Below are positions 57,361 to 64,000 of a DNA stretch of 64,000 nucleotides, one piece after another. Below the pieces are notes generated by a model. The model was not told the DNA's origin. It saw only the letters and a program-made list of their open reading frames with translations, and did no database searches. Position 1 is the stretch's first letter. The number at the start of each line of letters is the position of its first letter. The position numbers were made by a program, and so were the translations under genes. Origin of the DNA: an uncultured Pseudomonadales bacterium (lineage in GTDB: Bacteria > Pseudomonadota > Gammaproteobacteria > Pseudomonadales > Azotimanducaceae); the NCBI GenBank assembly GCA_938017975.1, contig CALIKQ010000014.1, positions 26,954 through 90,953 on the forward strand. Reading direction: 5' to 3'.

Positions 57361-59475
57361 ATGCAGACCATCGATGCGCTCGCCACCCAGCTCACCCACT
57401 ATCTCGACCAAAATCAGGTCGGAGACGTCGTGCGGGCGTTCCATTTCGCTGAAATCGCCCATGAAGGGCAATTCAGAAAGTCAGGTGAGCCCTATATCAA
57501 CCATCCGTTAGCGGTTGCCGGCATCCTTGCCGAAATGCGCATGGATCATCAGTGTTTGATGGCGGCATTACTCCATGACGTGATAGAAGATACCGGGGTA
57601 CCCAAGCATCAGATTGGTTCGGAATTCGACAAAGAAGTGGCTGAGCTGGTGGATGGCGTAAGCAAACTCAGCAGCATGTTTCATTCCCGCGCCGAGGCTC
57701 AAGCAGAAAATTTTCAGAAGATGACGCTCGCGATGGCCAAGGACATTCGAGTCATTTTGGTCAAACTAGCGGACCGACTCCACAACATGCGCACACTTGG
57801 CTACTTAGCGCCAGAAAAAAGGCGTCGTATTGCCAAGGAGACGTTAGAAATTTACGCGCCGATCGCGCTGAGACTCGGCATGAATGCGATCCGCATCGAA
57901 TTTGAAGAGTTGGGTTTTAAAGCTTTGTATCCTCTTCGATCCAGCATGATTGAAAAAGCAGTGCTGCGGGCTCGAGGCAATCGCAAAGAAGTGGTGGGTA
58001 AAATCTTGAGGTCCATTGAGGCCTGTCTTGACCGAGATCAGTTAGGTGCAAAAGTCTTCGGGCGCGAAAAACACCTCTATAGCATCTACGATAAGATGCG
58101 CGCCAAACGCAAATCCTTTACCGAGATCATGGACGTCTACGCGTTTAGAATCATTGTTAAAGACGTTGACACCTGTTATCGAACATTGGGCGCGGTTCAT
58201 AACCTCTACAAACCCGTTGCCGGTCGATTTAAAGATTACATTGCGATCCCAAAGGCCAACGGCTATCAATCTCTTCACACGACGCTCTTCGGGATGCATG
58301 GATTGCCGATCGAAATACAAATTCGCACGCAAGACATGGAAGAATTCGCCAATCAAGGGATCGCCGGACACTGGCTCTATAAAAGCCAAGATACAGCCGC
58401 TTCTCCTGGCCACAAACGCGCTCGCGAATGGATGCAGGGCCTGCTTGAACTTCAGCAAAGCGCAGGCAACTCTTTAGAATTTATCGAAAACGTCAAGATA
58501 GATTTATTTCCTGATGAGGTTTATATCTTTAGCCCGATGGGCGAAATCTACGAGTTACCACAAGGGTCAACCGCAATCGATTTTGCCTACGCTGTCCACA
58601 CCGACATCGGCAATTCTTGTGTTGCCTGCAGAATTGATCGTCGATTAGCGCCTCTGAGCACCGCTTTAGAAAGCGGACAAACCGTTGAGATTATCAGGGC
58701 TTCGGGCGCATTACCCAATCCAGCTTGGCTCAGCTTTATCGTCACAGGAAAAGCCCGCAGCGGCATCCGGAACGCCCTGAAAGAACAGCAACTTAATGAG
58801 TCGGTCATTCTCGGTCGGAGACTGATTGATCGCGCGCTGGCGACTTTAAACAGTCGACTCGATCAAGTCAGTCAAAACGCCATTGAGCGCGTGGTCGAGA
58901 GAGCCAAATTGTCAAATTTTGACGATCTGCTTGCAGAAATCGGCCTTGGCAACCAAATGGCAAGCGTGGTCGTAAGACGCCTCCTAGAAGACCAGCCCGA
59001 TAAAACCGAGCAGGACTCGGGAAATACCCAAGGTCCTCTCTCGATAAAAGGCACAGAGGGTTTTGTTGTCAATTACGCTCGCTGTTGTCGTCCCATTCCT
59101 GGAGACCCGATTATCGGACACCTTAGCGCTGGGCGCGGTATTGTCATTCATCTTGATTCCTGCAAAAACATGAGCGAGCTCCGAGAGAAGCCTGAAGAAA
59201 TGATGGCAGTGCGGTGGGAGGATCAAGTAGATCAGGAGTTTGCGGTGGAGCTACGTGCTGAACTAGAGCACGAAAAAGGACTGATCGCCGTGCTTGCCTC
59301 AACCATCACAGGCGCTGATGCCAGTATCGACCGCATCAGCATTATCGAGCGCGACGCGCACCTCGCGACCGTCAATTTGGTCATCAACGTGAGCGATCGA
59401 GTTCATTTGGCAAGGGTCATCCGAAAAATCCGCCACATTCACAACATTAACAAGATCCTTCGAGTCAGAAGCTAG
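57361..59475 (+). CDS. spoT: Bifunctional (p)ppGpp synthetase/hydrolase SpoT
   Basis: SpoT makes and hydrolyses the alarmone (p)ppGpp. Domains in order: HD hydrolase (about 20-180; MAALLHDVIEDTG with the HD pair, and LVKLADRLHNMRTL), synthetase (about 230-350; YSIYDKMRAKRKSF, YAFRIIV, KDYIAIPKANGYQSLHT), TGS (about 385-445; FSPMGEIYELPQGSTAIDFA), zinc-finger/helical region (NYARCCRPIPGDPIIGHLS), and a C-terminal ACT domain. The 704 residues match E. coli SpoT (702), and both active sites look intact. The ATG matches the conserved N-terminus but has no Shine-Dalgarno site. ridA follows with a 1-base overlap. Confidence 0.96.
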   Translation: MQTIDALATQLTHYLDQNQVGDVVRAFHFAEIAHEGQFRKSGEPYINHPLAVAGILAEMRMDHQCLMAALLHDVIEDTGVPKHQIGSEFDKEVAELVDGVSKLSSMFHSRAEAQAENFQKMTLAMAKDIRVILVKLADRLHNMRTLGYLAPEKRRRIAKETLEIYAPIALRLGMNAIRIEFEELGFKALYPLRSSMIEKAVLRARGNRKEVVGKILRSIEACLDRDQLGAKVFGREKHLYSIYDKMRAKRKSFTEIMDVYAFRIIVKDVDTCYRTLGAVHNLYKPVAGRFKDYIAIPKANGYQSLHTTLFGMHGLPIEIQIRTQDMEEFANQGIAGHWLYKSQDTAASPGHKRAREWMQGLLELQQSAGNSLEFIENVKIDLFPDEVYIFSPMGEIYELPQGSTAIDFAYAVHTDIGNSCVACRIDRRLAPLSTALESGQTVEIIRASGALPNPAWLSFIVTGKARSGIRNALKEQQLNESVILGRRLIDRALATLNSRLDQVSQNAIERVVERAKLSNFDDLLAEIGLGNQMASVVVRRLLEDQPDKTEQDSGNTQGPLSIKGTEGFVVNYARCCRPIPGDPIIGHLSAGRGIVIHLDSCKNMSELREKPEEMMAVRWEDQVDQEFAVELRAELEHEKGLIAVLASTITGADASIDRISIIERDAHLATVNLVINVSDRVHLARVIRKIRHIHNINKILRVRS

Positions 59476-59870
59476 TGACTACCCCAACGACCGAAATTTC
59501 AACCCCAAAAGCTCCCGCAGCTATAGGGCCTTATTCCCAGGGCATCGCGTCCGGAGGTTTCATCTTTGTCAGCGGCCAACTGGGACTAGATCCAATTCAG
59601 GGGACCTTAGTGGGATCAGGCATTGTTGATCAAACTCAGCAAATTCTTCGCAATCTCACGGCAGTCGCCGAAGCCGCACAGGCGCCCCTGAATCATCTGG
59701 TAAAGCTCACCATCTACCTTGTCGATCTCGCCGACTTCGACGTTGTGAATCAGTTGCTCGAACAAGCCCTGACACTGCCCTACCCTGCTAGGACAACCAT
59801 TGGCGTCAACGCTTTGCCCAAAGGCGCTCGCATTGAGATCGACGCAATCTTGGTCAAAGCTGATGGCTGA
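59475..59870 (+). CDS. ridA: RidA family enamine/imine deaminase
   Basis: RidA hydrolyses reactive enamine and imine intermediates such as 2-aminoacrylate. The family signature is visible: APAAIGPYSQGI, FIFVSGQLGLDP, and the C-terminal PARTTIGVNALPKGARIEID, with the catalytic Arg in PAR and Glu in IEID. The 131-residue length fits. GTG 59475 begins at the last base of the spoT stop. It overlaps recG by 8 bases, so spoT-ridA-recG is one operon. Confidence 0.94.
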   Translation: MTTPTTEISTPKAPAAIGPYSQGIASGGFIFVSGQLGLDPIQGTLVGSGIVDQTQQILRNLTAVAEAAQAPLNHLVKLTIYLVDLADFDVVNQLLEQALTLPYPARTTIGVNALPKGARIEIDAILVKADG

Positions 59871-61923
59871 CGCACTGCGTCAAACCGACATCAGAACGCT
59901 AAAAGGCATTGGGCAAGCTCAGAGCCAAAAGCTCAATCGCCTGGGTATCTACTCCATTCAAGATCTATTGCTGCACCTCCCCCATCGCTATGAAGACCGC
60001 ACACGCATAACGCCGATTGCTGCGCTGAACGTCGAACAAGGCGCTGTCATTGAGGGAGACGTCGTACAAGTCGCGGTGCAGTTTGGCAGGAGGCGTAGTC
60101 TCGTTGTCACCCTACGGGATAACTCCGGGCAGCTCACATTGCGGTTTTTCCATTTTTCCAAAGCGCAACAAAAGGGACTGGAAGCTAAGCCAAGATTGCG
60201 ATGCTTTGGCGCACCCCGTCGAGGCGCCTCTGGTCTTGAACTCTACCATCCCGAATATTCACTCTCAGTAACAGCGCCACTGAGTAAAACCCTCACACCC
60301 GTTTATCCAGCGACGGACGGCATCACCCAAAACTTTATTCGACGGACCATCACACAAGCGTTGTCATTACCCCTCCTGACAGAGGGTCTGCCTCCACTCA
60401 TTCCAAACAGTGACTTTCCTGATTTGATGGTCTGTCTAAAGCACCTACATGCACCACCAGAAAATGTCGATGTGATGCAGCTGCTGGCCGGTTTAGACCC
60501 ATCCCAAAGAATTTTGGCATTAGAAGAACTCACCGCCTACCAACTCGGCCTAATACAGATGAAAGCCCAGTTGGCGGTACGATCGGCACCTTGCCTTCTT
60601 CCAGATCAAAATCTTATTGATGCCTTTCATCAACAGCTTGGGTTTCAATTGACTGGAGCCCAATCACGCGTAATCGAAGAAATTTTTCAAGACCTAGGAT
60701 CCAAGACACCGATGCTCCGGCTTGTACAAGGCGACGTTGGGTCTGGTAAAACCGTCGTTGCAGCTTTTAGCGCGCTCATTGCAATCAGCAGCGGCCAACA
60801 AGTGGCCTTGATGGCACCTACTGAAATTCTAGCGGCGCAGCACCATCAAACCTTCGAAAACTGGCTCCAGCCGCTAGGAATCGTGCCTCGGTTGATCACC
60901 GGAAGCCTAAAACCCAGTCTGCGCAGAGAGCACCTTGCCGCGCTCAATAGTGGTGAAGCTGAAATGGTCATCGGCACCCATGCGCTTTTCCAAGAGGGCG
61001 TAGAATTTTCAAAACTTGGGCTCATTATCATTGATGAGCAACATCGGTTTGGGGTCCATCAGCGGATGGCACTACGCGATAAAGGCCGTGAGAACGAATC
61101 AACACCACACCAGCTGATCATGACGGCAACGCCCATTCCCCGAACATTGACCATGACGTTGTACGCCAACATGGATTGTTCAATCATCGACGAACTTCCG
61201 CCTGGCCGGACGCCTATAGAGACACGCGTGCTTGCCAATCATAAACGGCAAAGTGTCATGGCGCGGCTCAAAGAAGCATGTGGTGCGGGCGCTCAGGCGT
61301 ACTGGGTCTGCACCCTCATTGACCCTTCTGAGACTTTAAATGCTCAAGCCGCCGAGACCTTGCTTGAAGAGCTCAGGCGGGAATTGCCCGACCTCCTGGT
61401 TGAGCTCATCCACGGAAAAATGTCTAACACGGATAAACAGAGGGTGATGGCCGATTTCAAAGCGGGCAAAACTCAAATTCTAGTCGCTACCACCGTCATC
61501 GAAGTAGGCGTTGATGTACCCAATGCCAGTTTCATGGTTATCGAAAACGCTGAACGACTGGGGCTCACCCAGCTACACCAATTAAGAGGTCGAATCGGTC
61601 GGGGCGCGAAAGAGAGTTATTGCTTACTACTTTATCAACCGCCCCTTGGACAACTCTCAAAGCAGCGACTGGGCGTGATGCGCGCCTCTCAAGATGGTTT
61701 TTATATTGCAGAGCAAGACCTTGCGATTCGAGGCCCTGGAGATGTCCTAGGGGAGCGGCAATCTGGTGAAGTCGCTTTTAAAATCGCAGATCTTGCAAGA
61801 GATGATGACCTGCTCCCGCAAGCACATCGCATCGCTCAAACCATCGCATCTGAGCACCACAAACAAGCGGAGGCTTTGATCAGCCGTTGGGTTGGCGCCA
61901 TTGACCACTACCAACAAGCCTGA
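59863..61923 (+). CDS. recG: ATP-dependent DNA helicase RecG
   Basis: RecG is a branch-migrating helicase that remodels stalled forks and Holliday junctions. It has the N-terminal wedge/OB region (about 1-260; LKGIGQAQSQKLNRLGI), then helicase motifs: LVQGDVGSGKTVVA (Walker A), IIDEQHRFGVHQR (DEQH box II), MTATPIPRTLTM (III), and TTVIEVGVDVPNASFMVIEN with LHQLRGRIGRG (V-VI). I start at ATG 59863, overlapping ridA. The 686-residue length is normal. It is immediately followed by the end of the symporter gene on the other strand. Confidence 0.96.
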   Translation: MADALRQTDIRTLKGIGQAQSQKLNRLGIYSIQDLLLHLPHRYEDRTRITPIAALNVEQGAVIEGDVVQVAVQFGRRRSLVVTLRDNSGQLTLRFFHFSKAQQKGLEAKPRLRCFGAPRRGASGLELYHPEYSLSVTAPLSKTLTPVYPATDGITQNFIRRTITQALSLPLLTEGLPPLIPNSDFPDLMVCLKHLHAPPENVDVMQLLAGLDPSQRILALEELTAYQLGLIQMKAQLAVRSAPCLLPDQNLIDAFHQQLGFQLTGAQSRVIEEIFQDLGSKTPMLRLVQGDVGSGKTVVAAFSALIAISSGQQVALMAPTEILAAQHHQTFENWLQPLGIVPRLITGSLKPSLRREHLAALNSGEAEMVIGTHALFQEGVEFSKLGLIIIDEQHRFGVHQRMALRDKGRENESTPHQLIMTATPIPRTLTMTLYANMDCSIIDELPPGRTPIETRVLANHKRQSVMARLKEACGAGAQAYWVCTLIDPSETLNAQAAETLLEELRRELPDLLVELIHGKMSNTDKQRVMADFKAGKTQILVATTVIEVGVDVPNASFMVIENAERLGLTQLHQLRGRIGRGAKESYCLLLYQPPLGQLSKQRLGVMRASQDGFYIAEQDLAIRGPGDVLGERQSGEVAFKIADLARDDDLLPQAHRIAQTIASEHHKQAEALISRWVGAIDHYQQA

Positions 61924-63192
61924 TTAAGCAGCAGTCTCCCGATTGAATACGGCATCATCAAATGCATCTTCAGATCTCGCCACCACGCTAGCAACAGTCG
62001 CATCACCTACAACGTTCACAACTGTTCTCGACATGTCTAAAAGACGATCAACGCCAATAATTAAAGCGATGCCTTCAACCGGCAGACCCACCTGAGTCAA
62101 CACAAGGGCAAGCGTGATCAGCCCGACACCAGGAACCCCGGCCGTACCAATAGACGCCATCGTCGCCGTTAAAATCACCATTAGGTAACCCGCCATGCCA
62201 ATATCCACATTGTAAGCTTGGGCGATAAAAACCGTGGCGACGCCCTGCATAATCGCCGTGCCATCCATGTTGATGGTTGCCCCCAAGGGGACTGCAAAAC
62301 CCGCAACACTCTTGGGAACACCCAACCGGCTCTCTACCGTTCGCAGAGTGATTGGCAGGGTTGCACCTGACGAGGCCGTCGAGAAAGCAAACGCCCACAC
62401 CCGACGCATTTTGGCGCGCAGCAATCCGGGATTGAGGCCGGTGGTCGTTTTCAGCAACAGGGAATACACCACAAGACCGTGGAAGATCAGTAGTCCCGAC
62501 AGGGTCAGGAAGTACGCAGCGAGGTTGGCGATGGTGCCGAAGCCCATGGTGGCAAACAGCTTCACCAGCAAGGCAAACACCCCGTATGGTGCCAGCTCAA
62601 TCATGACGCCCACCATCTTCATGACCACCACTTCCATATCGCGGAACCAACCGGCGAGCCGCTGTCCCGCCTCCCCGGCGCGGGTCAGAGCAAATCCCAC
62701 CAGCAAGGCAAATACGATGACCTGAAGCATTTCCCCCTCAGCCATCGCCGCGAACGGGTTCGAGGGAAAAATATTGACCAACACATCCCCAAGGGGCGGC
62801 GAGGTCTTCGCCTCAAAAGTCGATGCAGACTCGATCGAAAGCCCCTTGCCAGGCCCCAACAAGGTCGCTCCCAGTAATCCAAGCGACACGGCGACACCCG
62901 TGGTCAGCAGATACAGCCCAATCGTCCGACCGGCAATGGCCCCCATCCGCGCGCTGCTACCCAAAGACGTCATCCCGCAGATCAGGGAGACCATGACCAG
63001 TGGCACCACCAACAGTTTTAATGACGCGATAAATATTCGCCCCAGCACATCGAACAATCCGTAAACAAGATAGTCATTGATGAACCTGGCGACAGCGCTG
63101 TCTTCCGATTGGGCAGACAGCAACAGCTCGAGGCCTGACCCCACAACAATGCCCGCGGCCATCGCGAGCAAAATACGATTGGTTAATGACAT
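61924..63192 (-). CDS. Dicarboxylate/amino acid:cation symporter (DAACS family)
   Basis: The protein is a GltP/DctA-type secondary transporter that takes up acidic amino acids or C4-dicarboxylates with H+ or Na+. It has about eight membrane helices plus re-entrant loops, and the two signature motifs: TASSGATLPITLRTVE (serine-rich loop) and NMDGTAIMQGVATVFIAQA. The ion-binding VDRLLDMSRTVVNVVGDA is intact. Its ATG abuts the TAA stop of the lipoprotein gene upstream (TAAATG), so translation is probably coupled. The 5' two-thirds look richer in GC than the rest of the window. The exact substrate cannot be decided. Confidence 0.88.
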   Translation of the reverse strand: MSLTNRILLAMAAGIVVGSGLELLLSAQSEDSAVARFINDYLVYGLFDVLGRIFIASLKLLVVPLVMVSLICGMTSLGSSARMGAIAGRTIGLYLLTTGVAVSLGLLGATLLGPGKGLSIESASTFEAKTSPPLGDVLVNIFPSNPFAAMAEGEMLQVIVFALLVGFALTRAGEAGQRLAGWFRDMEVVVMKMVGVMIELAPYGVFALLVKLFATMGFGTIANLAAYFLTLSGLLIFHGLVVYSLLLKTTTGLNPGLLRAKMRRVWAFAFSTASSGATLPITLRTVESRLGVPKSVAGFAVPLGATINMDGTAIMQGVATVFIAQAYNVDIGMAGYLMVILTATMASIGTAGVPGVGLITLALVLTQVGLPVEGIALIIGVDRLLDMSRTVVNVVGDATVASVVARSEDAFDDAVFNRETAA

Positions 63193-63477
63193 TTATTGTT
63201 CCTCACAGGGAGAGTCGACCCAGCTTGCCACGGCGATATCAGCGCAGGCATTACAGCCGGAGGGATAAGTGGCCGTGCCGCCGGCCGCTAAATTGGCACA
63301 TACGGGCATGTATTCCATGGTGCAGACCATAGGACGCGGGTCCTCGCAAAGGGTGGCGTCAGCAGCGTTATCTGGCGCGAGTGTCGAAGTGCCACACCCT
63401 GCCATCGTCAACATGCCAACCACAATAACAAGCTGAACGATAACAGCCTGAGTGAGCCGTCCTGAATCTTTTCCCAT
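63193..63477 (-). CDS. Kazal-like cysteine-rich lipoprotein
   Basis: The small protein has an N-terminal hydrophobic segment with a lipobox ending MAGC, so the mature form would be about 67 residues and lipid-anchored after Lgt. Six further cysteines follow; the block CTMEYMPVCANLAAGG has the C-x3-Y-x-P-V-C spacing of Kazal domains, and CNAC plus a final Cys complete the pattern, though the C3-C4 spacing is longer than usual (14 rather than about 10). Kazal domains often inhibit serine proteases. It is directly upstream of, and abutting, the symporter gene. ATG 63477 is used; GTG 63480 is one codon earlier. Confidence 0.65.
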   Translation of the reverse strand: MGKDSGRLTQAVIVQLVIVVGMLTMAGCGTSTLAPDNAADATLCEDPRPMVCTMEYMPVCANLAAGGTATYPSGCNACADIAVASWVDSPCEEQ

Positions 63478-63480
63478 CAC

Positions 63481-63664
63481 CTTTACTTTCTCTATTTACT
63501 TCGACTCTTCATTTCGCCCGGCGCTTTGTTTCGCCTGACAGTTTATTTCGCTTGTGGTTCTTCCGTGTTTCCAATGCTTACCACGCTAGTGAGCCCCGAC
63601 AGTACGACAATCCCGGATCAATCACCAACCGAGGAGCGAGTTAAGCGGGAATCAATCAAGACAA
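63481..63664. other. Spacer with no recognisable gene
   Basis: About 180 bases between the lipoprotein start and the nagZ-like remnant. It presumably holds the promoter of the lipoprotein-symporter pair on the minus strand; I found no convincing -10/-35 pair and no conserved ORF. Confidence 0.4.
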
Positions 63665-63901
63665 TCAGGGCTGTCCGATCAAGGTATCTCGCTCATCAAT
63701 CACGGCTTGCTTTCGTTCCTGTAACTCAGCGGCACTGCCGGAAAAAGGAGTGCGAGCCTCCATAGCGGCTTCAAGACGCCGTCGACAATCGCCGCTGGCC
63801 GGCGGCAACAGGTCCGCAAGGCCACACATATCGTCAAATCTTCCCCAGCAGTTAAGCGCGACGTCACAGCCCGCCTGTACTGCCTGTAAACCAACCTTCG
63901 G
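63665..63901 (-). pseudogene. nagZ: Probable 3' remnant of nagZ (beta-N-acetylhexosaminidase)
   Basis: On the minus strand 78 codons are open between an in-frame TAG (63902-63904) and a TGA stop. The translation contains LQAVQAGCDVALNCWGRFDD and then LADLLPPASGDCRRRLEAAM, which resembles the C-terminal end of NagZ, the glucosaminidase of peptidoglycan recycling (AGCDxxLxCxG pattern). There is no start codon, and the upstream catalytic barrel (with its KHFPGHG-type motif) is not seen in the 100 bases left before the window edge. It is either a broken gene or the last exon-like piece of a frame-shifted one. Recognition is by motif only. Confidence 0.4.
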
Positions 63902-64000
63902 CTACAGCATATCCGCCTCCATTACCAGGTGTGTGATCATCTGCAGGCCCTGAGTTTAGGGAACCCAAAGACGGCGGTCCAGCCATCCATAAATAATTAT

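Noticed and set aside
63526..63765. 79-codon plus-strand ORF near the right edge
   Set aside because: It overlaps the nagZ-like frame on the other strand and has no motif or ribosome site.

Overview
The window is chromosomal core DNA of a gammaproteobacterium with a Gram-negative envelope. Lipid A and Kdo genes, RpoH, SlmA, ZapA, RppH/PtsP, a 6S RNA gene beside zapA and ygfA, and gene orders such as gshB-tonB-yqgE-ruvX, rph-pyrE, rppH-ptsP, ftsY-ftsE-ftsX-rpoH and gmk-rpoZ-spoT-ridA-recG all point this way, with order closest to Pseudomonas/Oceanospirillales relatives. Base composition looks close to 50% GC for most of the window and rises at the right end. Coding density is very high: operon genes often overlap by ATGA or GTGA, and most convergent gene pairs end within a few bases of each other. 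This suggests a compact, perhaps aquatic, genome. I cannot assign a species.

Layout. 1-9.1 kb: lipid A/Kdo synthesis (waaA, partial; lpxL-type acyltransferase), a GspE/PilB-like ATPase, argA, hemE, a membrane-bound class III nucleotide cyclase, fabV and lgt. 9.2-13.4 kb: an NRDE protein, ptsP, rppH and a HAD phosphatase. 13.4-17.9 kb: glycine cleavage operon gcvT-gcvH-gcvPA-gcvPB with a two-subunit P protein. 18-22.8 kb: a ubiquinone-type hydroxylase, ygfB, a ZapB-like coiled coil, zapA, 6S RNA (ssrS), ygfA, a peptide deformylase and rpiA. 23-28.6 kb: tkt-pgk-fba plus a D-2-hydroxyglutarate-dehydrogenase-like FAD enzyme. 28.8-35.3 kb: metK-metF-rsmE, an unrecognised gene, a trpS remnant with an internal deletion, then gshB-tonB-yqgE-ruvX. 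35.3-42.8 kb: pilT, yggS-proC-yggT-DUF4426-rdgB-hemW, trmB, DUF423 and rpoH. 42.9-47.6 kb: ftsY-ftsE-[46-codon small ORF]-ftsX, rsmD, coaD and mutM. 47.7-56.1 kb: hyuA, rpmB-rpmG, coaBC-dut-argB-slmA, rph-pyrE and yicC. 56.2-61.9 kb: gmk, rpoZ, spoT, ridA and recG. 61.9-64 kb: a dicarboxylate/amino-acid symporter coupled to a Kazal-like lipoprotein, and a probable nagZ 3' remnant.

I see no tRNA or rRNA gene, CRISPR array, prophage or insertion sequence. The most unusual items are the small ORF joining ftsE to ftsX with 4-base overlaps at both ends, the trpS remnant that keeps both termini in one frame, a MetR-type palindrome before metK, a probable leaderless spoT message, a cyclase with altered catalytic residues, and the Kazal-like lipoprotein/transporter pair.
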